Made by a program: the position numbers and the translations under genes. Below the pieces are notes generated by a model. It had not been told where the DNA came from. It made no database searches and saw only the letters and a program-made list of their open reading frames with translations. Shown piece by piece: positions 1 through 5,206 of a stretch of DNA of 5,206 nucleotides; positions within the stretch are counted from its first letter, which is position 1; each line of letters begins with the position of its first letter. The DNA lies in assembly GCA_025350285.1 (NCBI GenBank), contig JANXYE010000224.1, forward strand, positions 1-5,206, read 5' to 3'. The stretch is from Chloroflexota bacterium (GTDB lineage: Bacteria > Chloroflexota > Dehalococcoidia > Tepidiformales > Tepidiformaceae).

Positions 1-588
1 TTCGGCGTTTCCTTCGGCGTTCTCGCGCGAGCCTCCGGCTTCCCGCTGCTCGCCCCCATGATTATGTCGCTCACCACCTTCGGAGCCTCCGCCCAGTTCG
101 CCGCCGCATCCGTCCTCGGAGACGGGGGCGGAGTCGCGGCGGCGGCTATAGCGGCGGTGCTCCTGAACGCTCGCTACGCCCCTATCGGACTGTCCGTTTC
201 TCCTGCGCTCCGTGGCGGCGTACTCCAACGGTTCGTCCACGCCAACCTCGTCGTCGATGAGTCCTGGGGCGTGGCGAACGTTGGCGGCCGCGTCAACCGC
301 GAACTACTCATCGGGGCGGGTCTCGCCGTTTACGTCTGCTGGTTCGTGGGCACGGTGGTCGGCTCAATCGGCGGTAACTTCATCGGCGACCCGAACGCGT
401 TCGGCCTCGATGCGGCGTTCCCGGCGCTCTTCGTGGCACTCATCGCACCCCAGCTGCGACGCCGTGAGGCGGTTCATGCCGCGTTGATCGGTGGGGCCGT
501 CGCGCTGCTGCTCGTACCGCTGGCCCGGCCAGGTATCCCCATCCTCGCCGCCAGCATGGGGTGCCTCGTGGGCTGGAGGCGAAGATGA
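1..588 (+). CDS. azlC: AzlC family branched-chain amino acid exporter, large subunit (5' end cut by window)
   Basis: The reading frame is open from base 1 and ends at TGA 586-588. The 195 visible residues are the C-terminal part of an AzlC protein, normally about 230-240 residues, so roughly 35-45 N-terminal residues lie outside the window. Family-like stretches are FGVLARASG (6-13 region), a small-residue-rich SLTTFGASAQFAAAS (23-37), LLNARYAPIGLS (54-65), GLDAAFPALFVALIAPQLR (135-153) and a C-terminal PGIPILAASMGCLVG. Hydrophobic segments lie near 45-66, 103-125, 137-152, 160-174 and 178-191, consistent with a polytopic inner-membrane protein. In the family, AzlC and the small AzlD form an efflux system for branched-chain amino acids or analogues. 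The substrate here is inferred from the family only. The gene overlaps azlD by 4 nt, which suggests translational coupling. The in-frame ATG at 58 is internal, because family-like sequence continues upstream of it. Confidence 0.88.
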   Translation, partial: FGVSFGVLARASGFPLLAPMIMSLTTFGASAQFAAASVLGDGGGVAAAAIAAVLLNARYAPIGLSVSPALRGGVLQRFVHANLVVDESWGVANVGGRVNRELLIGAGLAVYVCWFVGTVVGSIGGNFIGDPNAFGLDAAFPALFVALIAPQLRRREAVHAALIGGAVALLLVPLARPGIPILAASMGCLVGWRRR

Positions 589-893
589 GCGATGCATGGT
601 GGGTCGTTCTGATCGCGGGCGCGACGAGCATGCTCCTCAAAGCCGCCGGGCCGGTGCTTGTCGGTGGACGAGCGCTCCCACCCCGCCTGGTTTCGCTCGT
701 AGAGTGCCTGGCGCCCGCGCTCTTCGCCGCCCTCATCGTCACCCAGGTCTTCGGCGGCAACCGCGAACTGCACCTGGACGAACGCGCGCTGGGCCTGGCG
801 GCCGGGCTGATCGCCGTCTATCTCAAGGCGCCAGTGGTCCTCGTTGTGACGAGCGCCGCATTCGTCACGGCGCTTGTCCGGCTCCTTACCTGA
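585..893 (+). CDS. azlD: AzlD family branched-chain amino acid exporter, small subunit
   Basis: This encodes a 102-residue hydrophobic protein, the usual AzlD size (about 100-110). I chose ATG 585 over the in-frame GTG at 561 for two reasons: GGAGG at 575-579 sits 5 nt before it, and the ATG overlaps the azlC stop as ATGA. The protein starts MSDAWWVVLIAGATSMLLKA, typical of the family's first membrane segment. A central LAPALFAALIVTQVF helix (about 44-58) follows, then a polar stretch with an LDERALGLAAGLIAVYLKA-type segment, and a final VVLVVTSAAFVTALVRLL helix. I see about four membrane segments. AzlD proteins work with AzlC in amino-acid efflux, and the direct adjacency supports the pairing. 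No obvious intrinsic terminator follows the stop codon at 891-893. Confidence 0.88.
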   Translation: MSDAWWVVLIAGATSMLLKAAGPVLVGGRALPPRLVSLVECLAPALFAALIVTQVFGGNRELHLDERALGLAAGLIAVYLKAPVVLVVTSAAFVTALVRLLT

Positions 894-1270
894 AGGGGTG
901 CGATTCACGGTTTTGCGCGGCGAAGGGTGAGAGCGGGGTTAGGATCCCGAAAAACCTCATGGGAGCGGTCACGATCACGCCCCCCGCCGTCGGGGCCGCG
1001 AAGACCGGCCACCCCTGACCCGACGTCGAAGGAAATGGCCAGTCCCTCGCCGCCTCTGATGCAAAACGCCGGATCGCACCGGATGGGCGTCAGATTGTTG
1101 CACAAGGGAAGGGAACCTCGTTCGACCGCATCTCGGCCGCCCGGCCGCGGGCTCACTGGAGACGGACCGCTCCGTATCCGTCGCGGCTAGGATTAGCATC
1201 GCGAATCAAGAAACATGCACGCGGCAATCCTAGCCGCGCGTGACAACGAGCGGTTCGTTGCCTCCGCGCC
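894..1270. other. 377-nt stretch with no convincing gene
   Basis: Several open frames cross this stretch on both strands, for example + 927-1190, - 905-1156 and - 975-1199. Their translations are low-complexity Arg/Pro/Gly/Ser-rich or unlike any family I know, lack a good ribosome site, and show weaker third-position GC than the neighbouring genes. I see no tRNA, no clear promoter and no T-tract terminator after azlD. CGGCCG occurs twice close together (1134-1139 and 1142-1147). The one strong structure is the inverted repeat at 1182-1238, listed separately. Confidence 0.6.
1182..1238. repeat. Inverted repeat with two perfect 13-base arms, possible extended hairpin
   Basis: CGCGGCTAGGATT at 1182-1194 is exactly the reverse complement of AATCCTAGCCGCG at 1226-1238. 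Inside the arms the pairing can continue. After a bulged A1195, GC 1196-1197 pairs with GC 1224-1225. After a bulged AT 1198-1199, CGCG 1200-1203 pairs with CGCG 1220-1223. This gives 19 pairs and a 16-nt A-rich loop (1204-1219). No T-run follows on either strand, so a standard intrinsic terminator is unlikely. It lies 32 nt before the ATG at 1271 of the DUF3237-like gene. It could be an operator, a leader hairpin or a small dispersed repeat; the sequence alone does not decide. Confidence 0.75.
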
Positions 1271-1768
1271 ATGCTTGAGCCTCTGCAAAAAATCCGACGC
1301 CCACCCATCGCACCCCGCCTGAAGCTGGTAGGGCCGTCTTTCGGTAAGCTGCATCGCGGGAGGTGGACCATCGAACCAGAAATGATCTGCGAAATCCATC
1401 TCGTCCCGGCGGAACCCGCGGCGACCGTCCGGCCCTACACCGGCCTCGAGGGATCGAGCTACGAGCGTGGGAGCGGAAGCGTCGATGGTGCACGACTGGC
1501 GGGACGGCTCAAGTACTCCCTCTGCGCACGCACAGACGCCGAGGGCGAAGCGCGAGTGCGCCTTGATGGGCTCATCACCACGTCGCTGGGGGCATTCGTC
1601 TCCGTGCACGCCCACGGATTAAGCAGACCGGACGGATTCGGCGTAATGACCGTGTCCTTCGTGGCCCAAGCCGAGGGGCTCCGCTGGCTGAACGGCCTCG
1701 TTGGCGCAGGCAGCCTGGCCTTCGCACCGCAGGGCGCGCGCACGCTTTCCACGCGAGCGGCGGGCTAG
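1271..1768 (+). CDS. DUF3237-like protein, function unknown
   Basis: This encodes 165 residues from ATG 1271, with a TAG stop at 1766-1768. The part from about residue 38 resembles DUF3237. It has an EIHLVPAEPA-type first strand (41-50), GSVDGARLAGRL (69-80, compare the family's G-x-v-x-G-p-r-L-x-G), an alternating segment ARVRLDGLITTSLGAFVSVHAHG (94-116), and a terminal LRWLNGLVGAGS (137-148) matching the family's W-L-N-x-x-v-x-v-G ending. It is predicted soluble, with no signal peptide. The family has no firm function that I know of. The start is doubtful: no Shine-Dalgarno sequence precedes ATG 1271, residues 1-37 do not look like the domain, and their codons have more A/T in third position. 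An in-frame ATG at 1382 (residue 38) fits the domain edge, but its nearest GGGAGGTGG is 15 nt away. It converges on the isomerase gene. Confidence 0.6.
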   Translation: MLEPLQKIRRPPIAPRLKLVGPSFGKLHRGRWTIEPEMICEIHLVPAEPAATVRPYTGLEGSSYERGSGSVDGARLAGRLKYSLCARTDAEGEARVRLDGLITTSLGAFVSVHAHGLSRPDGFGVMTVSFVAQAEGLRWLNGLVGAGSLAFAPQGARTLSTRAAG

Positions 1769-1790
1769 CCTGCCGCCGGGCCTACTTTTT
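1758..1790 (+). terminator. Possible intrinsic terminator between convergent genes
   Basis: CGGCGG (1758-1763) can pair with CCGCCG (1773-1778) around a 9-nt loop. Seven bases later comes TTTTT at 1786-1790 on the + strand. The stem overlaps the end of the DUF3237-like gene, and the T-run lies in the last codons of the isomerase gene, where it reads as Lys-Lys. The 7-nt gap between stem and T-run is longer than ideal, so this is a weak call. In the opposite direction there is a stem but no T-run. Confidence 0.3.
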
Positions 1791-2618
1791 CGAGTCCTCG
1801 ATCGTCACGCTCTGGATCGTGACCGGCTCCGACGGCTTACCGGCGGCGTTCGTGGCTACGGCGCCGATCGCATCGACCACGTCCATGCCCTTCTCGACCG
1901 TCGCGAATGGATAGAACTTGTCACCCCGCTGGTTGTTGAAGTCGAGCGACGTGTTGTCCTTGATGTTGATGAAGAACTGGCTCCCGAAGTCCGCGGCGCC
2001 AGATGTCTTCGCCATCGAGATGGTGCCCCGTTTGTTCGCGACCGTGTTCGGCTCATCGGCGGTCTTATATCCGGGCCCGCCCGAGCCGTTCCCACTTGGG
2101 TCGCCAGACTGGATGACGAAGTCCTTGACCACGCGATGGAACGTGATCCCGTTAAAGAACCCCTTCTGGGCAAGGAAGACGAAGCTATTGACGGCCTTCG
2201 GGGCGACGTCGGCGTTCAGCCGGATGACGATGTCCCCTTTGTTGGTCTTGATCGTCGCGCGGTAGTCCTTCGTCGTCGCATCAATGACCTGGTCGGCCTG
2301 GGAGAACGTTTTGGCCGCCGTCGGGACGGCCGTGGGGCTCGGAGTAGCGTTCGGGTCCACCGTGGCGGTCGGGGACTTCGTGGGTATGGGCGAGGGGTTG
2401 TTCGTATTCCCCCGGTTCGCGGCAAACACAGCGCCCAGGACGAGGATCACGGCGACACCCGCGCCGATGATCGAGAAGAGCTTGAGGTTGCCGAACAGGT
2501 TCATCGGGAACCCCGGCTTGAACACCTCACGCGGAGCGGTACTCCCAATCTGGTAGGACTTCTTCTTCTGAGTTGTCTGCCCGATGTGGGTCTTCTCCTT
2601 GCGTTTGCGTGTGGGCAC
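1782..2618 (-). CDS. Membrane-anchored cyclophilin-type peptidyl-prolyl cis-trans isomerase
   Basis: This encodes 278 residues from GTG 2618-2616, preceded by GAGGAAGAGG about 6 nt upstream, to a TAG stop. The order is a Lys/Arg-rich N-terminal tail (1-46), one membrane helix LFSIIGAGVAVILVLGAVFA (47-66), a Thr/Pro/Ser/Asn-rich linker (about 70-102), and a cyclophilin domain (about 118-276). The basic tail predicts N-in topology, with the catalytic domain outside the membrane. Active-site residues by match to human CypA are R162 (FHR), F167 and Q170 in FHRVVKDFVIQSGD, and Q214/F216 in GSQFFI. The CypA Trp121 position is Ser224, and His126 appears as Asn229, a variation common in bacterial cyclophilins. 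The family catalyses proline cis-trans isomerisation during protein folding. It lies 140 nt after murE with a possible promoter of its own. The later in-frame ATG (residue 39) would keep the helix but lacks the ribosome site and drops the basic tail. Confidence 0.9.
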   Translation of the reverse strand: MPTRKRKEKTHIGQTTQKKKSYQIGSTAPREVFKPGFPMNLFGNLKLFSIIGAGVAVILVLGAVFAANRGNTNNPSPIPTKSPTATVDPNATPSPTAVPTAAKTFSQADQVIDATTKDYRATIKTNKGDIVIRLNADVAPKAVNSFVFLAQKGFFNGITFHRVVKDFVIQSGDPSGNGSGGPGYKTADEPNTVANKRGTISMAKTSGAADFGSQFFINIKDNTSLDFNNQRGDKFYPFATVEKGMDVVDAIGAVATNAAGKPSEPVTIQSVTIEDSKK

Positions 2619-2669
2619 GGCGGACCTCTTCCTCGCTCGGCAATGGCGAATGTACGTGGATGTTTCCCG

Positions 2670-2698
2670 AGTATAGGAACGGCCGATCCAAGGGGAAA
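2670..2698 (-). promoter_or_regulatory. Candidate promoter for the isomerase gene
   Basis: On the - strand TATACT (2675-2670) is one base from the TATAAT consensus. A weak -35-like TTTCCC (2698-2693) lies 17 nt upstream and matches TTGACA at three of six positions. The predicted RNA start near 2663 gives a leader of about 45 nt to the GTG at 2618. A better -35-like TTGGAT (2691-2686) is only 10 nt from the -10 and is not usable with it. The call rests mainly on the -10 and on its position in the 140-nt gap after murE. Confidence 0.35.
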
Positions 2699-2758
2699 AC
2701 GGTGCCCGGCATCTCAGTACGCCCAGGGTGAACTGACGTTAACGGACAGCCGCCGGGG

Positions 2759-4297
2759 TCACGGCTGGCTGTACCCGAGCCGCGCGAGCTCTTCCCGGGT
2801 GACGTCGCGATCATCCCAGGGGATCGATTCGCGTCCGCTCATGATCGACTGCTCGTGACCCTTGCCGGCGATGATCACAACGTCGCCTTCGTTTGCCCGC
2901 CCGAGCGCGGACCGGATCGCTTCACGACGATCCACCACTTCGATGAAGTCCTGCCCGGCGACCCGGCCGACGGCGGTCGCGTGCCGGGCGATTTCGGAAA
3001 CGATCTCCGCCGGGTCCTCCGAGCGCGGATCCTCGCTCGTGAAGACGGCGAAGTCGGCGTTTTCGGCCGCCGCCCGGCCGACCCCGAAACGGCGCCCAGG
3101 GTCGCGTTCGCCAGCGGCCCCAACGACGATCATGAGCTTTCCCCGGCAGACCGCGCGCATCACTTCCAGGACCTTGCGTACCGCGTCGCCAGTGTGGGCG
3201 TAGTCCACGAGCACTTCGAAGGGCTGGCCCGCGATGATCCGCTCCATCCGCCCGGGCACGCCTTCCGCTTCGGCTAGCCCGCGCGCGATGTTCGGCAGGG
3301 ATACTCCCGCGGCGAGCCCAGCCGTGGCCGCGGCCATCGCGTTCGCGACGTTGAACAGGGCAGGGATGTGGATCTCCGCGTCGATAGTGCCCTGCGGCGT
3401 GAGCAAGCGGAATCCGCTGCCGTCGGCCCGGAGGTGCACATTCTGCGCTCGCACGTCGGCGTCCCTCGCCTCGAAGCCGTAGCGGAGGGGCAGCGCGCGC
3501 GTTTTGCTCAGCATGTAGTGCGCGGACGGGTCGTCCGCGTTCACGACGGCGACCTTCGGCGCTCCCTTCTCCGTGGAGTGGTCAAGCGCCTCGAAGAGCA
3601 GTGCTTTCGCCTCCCGGTAGGCCTCGAACGTCTTGTGGAAGTCGATGTGGTCGCCAGTCACGTTCGTTAACACCGCGATGTCGTACTCGACGTCGGCCAG
3701 CCGCTGGAGGGCGAGCCCGTGGCTGGTGGACTCGACGATCGCGAAGTCGCAACCCGCCGCCACGAAGCGCCGCAGCAGGCGATGGACTTCCGGCGCCTCG
3801 GGCGTGCTCATCCGGTTCTCGACTTCGCCGTGCTCGCCGGGCAGGTACACATCGACCGTGCCAAGCCGTCCAACCTTCGCGCCGGCCGCTTCGAGGACGC
3901 TCGTAAGGAGGTGCGAAGTCGTCGTCTTGCCATCGGTCCCCGTCACGCCGATGACGACGAGCTCCCGCGACGGGAAGCCGTACGACCAGGCGGCCGCGCG
4001 CGACAAGGCCCTTCGCGTGTCTGGCACGGCGATGACCGCGGGGCCTTCGGGGATGCGTTCCCACAGCTCGCGACGGTCGGCCTGCACGAGCACAGCCGAC
4101 GAACCCTTGCGAGCGGCCACGGAGAGGAACTCGTGGCCATCGACCTTGAAGCCGGGCACGGCCACGAAGAGCCCGCCTGGCGAGAGCCGCCGCGAGTCGT
4201 GCTCGACGGCGTCGATGGCGGTCGCGCCATCCCCACGGACGAGGCGGGCGCCATCGAGTTCGGCGACGAGCGAGGCGACGGTGTGGGCATTGGTCAC
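2759..4297 (-). CDS. murE: UDP-N-acetylmuramyl-tripeptide synthetase (MurE ligase)
   Basis: This encodes 512 residues, normal for MurE. It adds the third stem-peptide amino acid to UDP-MurNAc-L-Ala-D-Glu, using ATP, in the cytoplasm. Three Mur-ligase domains are visible: N-terminal (about 5-105, with VEHDSRRLSPGGLFVAVPG), central ATPase (about 112-335) and C-terminal (about 345-505). Motifs are P-loop GTDGKTTT (120-127), ESTSHGL (189-195), LTNVTGDHIDFH (210-221), the likely carbamylated Lys K231 in FEAYREAKALLF, NADDPSA (253-259), GVPGRME (346-352), VDYAHTGDA (364-372) and AGKGHE (477-482). The amino-acid recognition motif reads EDPR (422-425), not the DNPR of meso-diaminopimelate enzymes, so the substrate is uncertain. 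The YAHT motif is followed by Gly371, where Pro is usual. GTG 4297 is the only start codon close to the domain edge. It has no clear ribosome site. The longer frame to 4633 overlaps the Nudix gene and reads as noise. Confidence 0.93.
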   Translation of the reverse strand: MTNAHTVASLVAELDGARLVRGDGATAIDAVEHDSRRLSPGGLFVAVPGFKVDGHEFLSVAARKGSSAVLVQADRRELWERIPEGPAVIAVPDTRRALSRAAAWSYGFPSRELVVIGVTGTDGKTTTSHLLTSVLEAAGAKVGRLGTVDVYLPGEHGEVENRMSTPEAPEVHRLLRRFVAAGCDFAIVESTSHGLALQRLADVEYDIAVLTNVTGDHIDFHKTFEAYREAKALLFEALDHSTEKGAPKVAVVNADDPSAHYMLSKTRALPLRYGFEARDADVRAQNVHLRADGSGFRLLTPQGTIDAEIHIPALFNVANAMAAATAGLAAGVSLPNIARGLAEAEGVPGRMERIIAGQPFEVLVDYAHTGDAVRKVLEVMRAVCRGKLMIVVGAAGERDPGRRFGVGRAAAENADFAVFTSEDPRSEDPAEIVSEIARHATAVGRVAGQDFIEVVDRREAIRSALGRANEGDVVIIAGKGHEQSIMSGRESIPWDDRDVTREELARLGYSQP

Positions 4298-4303
4298 GGG
4301 AGC

Positions 4304-4309
4304 ATCGTA
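4304..4309 (-). promoter_or_regulatory. Possible -10 element placing the RNA start at the murE GTG
   Basis: TACGAT on the - strand (4309-4304) ends 6 nt before the GTG start at 4297, the spacing expected for a leaderless transcript. This would explain the absence of a ribosome binding site. No acceptable -35 is seen 16-18 nt upstream, so this is only a candidate. Confidence 0.25.
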
Positions 4310-4346
4310 CCGCTTTGAGGCGATCCGCGGGACGGCTGACGGCGAC

Positions 4347-4403
4347 CCCGGCCGCGGAGCCGGGCGGCCGTGACCGCCCTGAGCGTAGCGGAGGCCGCTC
4401 CGC
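4347..4403 (-). other. Cluster of short GC-rich hairpins between the Nudix gene and murE
   Basis: Three perfect 6-bp stems lie in the 125-nt spacer. GCGGAG 4388-4393 pairs with CTCCGC 4398-4403 around a 4-nt loop. GGGCGG 4362-4367 pairs with CCGCCC 4374-4379 around a 6-nt loop. CCCGGC 4347-4352 pairs with GCCGGG 4359-4364 around a 6-nt loop. The last two share bases 4362-4364 and cannot form together. No T-run follows, so they are not standard terminators. They might be a factor-dependent stop for the upstream genes, a leader structure for murE, or chance pairing in GC-rich DNA. Confidence 0.35.
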
Positions 4404-4422
4404 CCATAACTACAAGCCGGGA

Positions 4423-4992
4423 CTACAGCCCCGCCGCGGTCCAAATGTCCAGGAAGTTCGAGACCATGCGGCCGGTTGCACCCCAGATGAGGTCGTCTCT
4501 CCACTGGTAGCTCGGGACGATGATCTCGCGGCCATTGACCTGCCGCCGGTCCGGGACGAAGTTCGCCGGGTCGCGCAGGTGGTCCAGCGGCACTTCCAGC
4601 AGGTAGGCGACTTCGTCGTCGCTGAACGTCCATGTGTACGGATAGTGCGAGAGCCAGCCGATGTAGGGCGTCACAACGAAATTGCTGATTGTCTTGATCT
4701 GGTCGATCGCGCCGAGGATCTCGATGTGCGTAGGATCGACCCCGATCTCCTCATGTGTCTCGCGCAGGGCGGTCGCCACAAGGTCGGCGTCCTCCGGATC
4801 ACGGCCACCGCCGGGGAGGCTGATCTGGCCCTTGTGCGTGTCCACCTTGTCCGTGCGCTTCTGAAAGAGCGTGTGGACACGGCCTTCGTGTTCATACAAG
4901 ACGAAGAGGACGGCGGCCGGCCAGGCACCCGGCTCATCCTCGACCAGGCCCGGCTGGTAGGCCGCGAGCGCACGCCGCAGCCGCTCTTTCAA
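4423..4992 (-). CDS. NudL-type Nudix hydrolase, probable CoA pyrophosphatase
   Basis: This encodes 189 residues from TTG 4992-4990, with GAGG (5003-5000) 7 nt upstream. The TTG overlaps the stop of the preceding gene as TTGA, implying translational coupling. The CoA-specific motif of the NudL/PCD1 group is visible as LFQKRTDKVDTHKGQISLPGG (residues 42-62), running into the Nudix box with RETHEEIGV at 77-85, whose R77, E78, E81 and E82 are the metal-binding core. The Glu that the general Nudix box has eight residues before R77 is Ala here (A69). E. coli NudL has Ala-type residues in the same stretch, so this does not argue against activity. A C-terminal WGATGRMVSNFL (170-181) matches the WGMTA-type ending of NudL. 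Family members cleave CoA and oxidised CoA to 3',5'-ADP and 4'-phosphopantetheine in the cytoplasm. Substrate is inferred from the motif. Confidence 0.88.
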   Translation of the reverse strand: MKERLRRALAAYQPGLVEDEPGAWPAAVLFVLYEHEGRVHTLFQKRTDKVDTHKGQISLPGGGRDPEDADLVATALRETHEEIGVDPTHIEILGAIDQIKTISNFVVTPYIGWLSHYPYTWTFSDDEVAYLLEVPLDHLRDPANFVPDRRQVNGREIIVPSYQWRDDLIWGATGRMVSNFLDIWTAAGL

Positions 4993-5206
4993 CGCGGGAC
5001 CTCAACGTGCCTGCGGCGGGTTGATTCCAGCAATTCGGCCCAAATACGCGCGTCGATGATCGCCGCCTCGGGCGATGTGAACCGCTCGACCACCGCGTGG
5101 ACATCGATTAACAGCCCGCGCAGCCGGTCGTTGATACCGACCAGCGTGGAAACGCGCAGGTCCGGCGGGACGCGCCCGCGGATGGCGTCCTTCACGCGCA
5201 TCGCGA
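4989..5206 (-). CDS. Unrecognised protein, upstream end cut by window
   Basis: The frame is open to the right edge. An ATG at 5201-5199 could be the start (70 residues) or an internal Met; with only 5 more bases visible this cannot be decided. It ends at TGA 4991-4989. The visible residues are soluble and mixed alpha-like, with DLRVSTLVGINDRLRGLLID in the middle, VVERFTSPEAAIIDARIWAELL after it, and a basic tail ESTRRRHVEVPR. I see no membrane helix or known motif and do not recognise the family. The 4-nt overlap with the Nudix gene and its ribosome site inside this gene's last codons make a real, co-translated gene likely. Confidence 0.6.
   Translation of the reverse strand, partial: AMRVKDAIRGRVPPDLRVSTLVGINDRLRGLLIDVHAVVERFTSPEAAIIDARIWAELLESTRRRHVEVPR

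Noticed and set aside
1111..1140. GTTCGACC resembling a tRNA T-loop
   Set aside because: The flanking bases do not form the 5-bp T-stem, and no acceptor or anticodon arms are found.
905..1156. - strand open frame of 83 codons in the spacer
   Set aside because: Weak third-position GC, no ribosome site and no recognisable family; more likely non-coding.
1193..1615. - strand open frame of 140 codons opposite the DUF3237-like gene
   Set aside because: The + strand product shows domain-like sequence, while this one is Cys/Arg-rich without family features.
2737..2744. Palindrome CGTTAACG between murE and the isomerase gene
   Set aside because: Eight bases with no extended symmetry; too short to call an operator without comparison.
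2705..2757. Possible terminator after murE: GCCGGG/CCCGGC arms with an inner TCAGT/ACTGA stem
   Set aside because: The outer loop is about 41 nt, the inner stem has mismatches, and there is no T-run directly after it.
1701..2858. Long + strand open frame of 385 codons
   Set aside because: It lies antisense to the cyclophilin gene, and its Arg/Asp/Gly-rich product matches no family. It is a GC-rich shadow.
3633..4373. + strand open frame of 246 codons
   Set aside because: It is antisense to murE with a Ser/Arg/Thr-rich product, a shadow of the ligase gene. The frames at 3719-4318 and 2855-3277 are the same kind.
4298..4633. N-terminal extension of murE to an upstream ATG
   Set aside because: It overlaps the Nudix gene and encodes Pro/Arg/Gly-rich noise. 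MurE homology begins at the GTG 4297.

Overview
The window is GC-rich and looks like an ordinary chromosomal stretch of a high-GC bacterium. A Chloroflexota-type organism is my best guess. The hints are a membrane-anchored cyclophilin with a Thr/Pro/Ser linker, a stand-alone murE with an atypical amino-acid recognition motif, a DUF3237-like protein, and frequent GTG/TTG starts. This is inference from style; no marker gene settles the phylum.

Left part, + strand: positions 1-893 carry the end of azlC and a complete azlD, overlapping by 4 nt (ATGA). They form a two-part exporter of the branched-chain amino acid type. A 377-nt stretch (894-1270) without a convincing gene follows. Its only strong signal is an inverted repeat with two perfect 13-base arms at 1182-1238. 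A DUF3237-like gene of uncertain start follows and ends at 1768.

Right part, - strand, read from the right edge leftward: an unrecognised gene cut by the window edge (5206-4989); a NudL-type Nudix hydrolase, probably a CoA pyrophosphatase (4992-4423), coupled to it by a 4-nt TTGA overlap; murE (4297-2759); and a membrane-tethered cyclophilin peptidyl-prolyl isomerase (2618-1782). The spacers are 125 nt (Nudix to murE) and 140 nt (murE to isomerase). Each could hold its own promoter, so a single operon is not certain. The isomerase and the DUF3237-like gene converge, with 13 bp between their stop codons and a possible terminator hairpin there.

Functionally, murE acts in cytoplasmic peptidoglycan precursor synthesis, the Nudix enzyme in cofactor clean-up, the isomerase on folding outside the membrane, and AzlCD in amino-acid efflux. 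No shared pathway is evident. I found no mobile element, CRISPR array, tRNA or rRNA, and no convincing new multi-gene system. The best leads are the 1182-1238 hairpin and the EDPR motif of MurE in place of DNPR.
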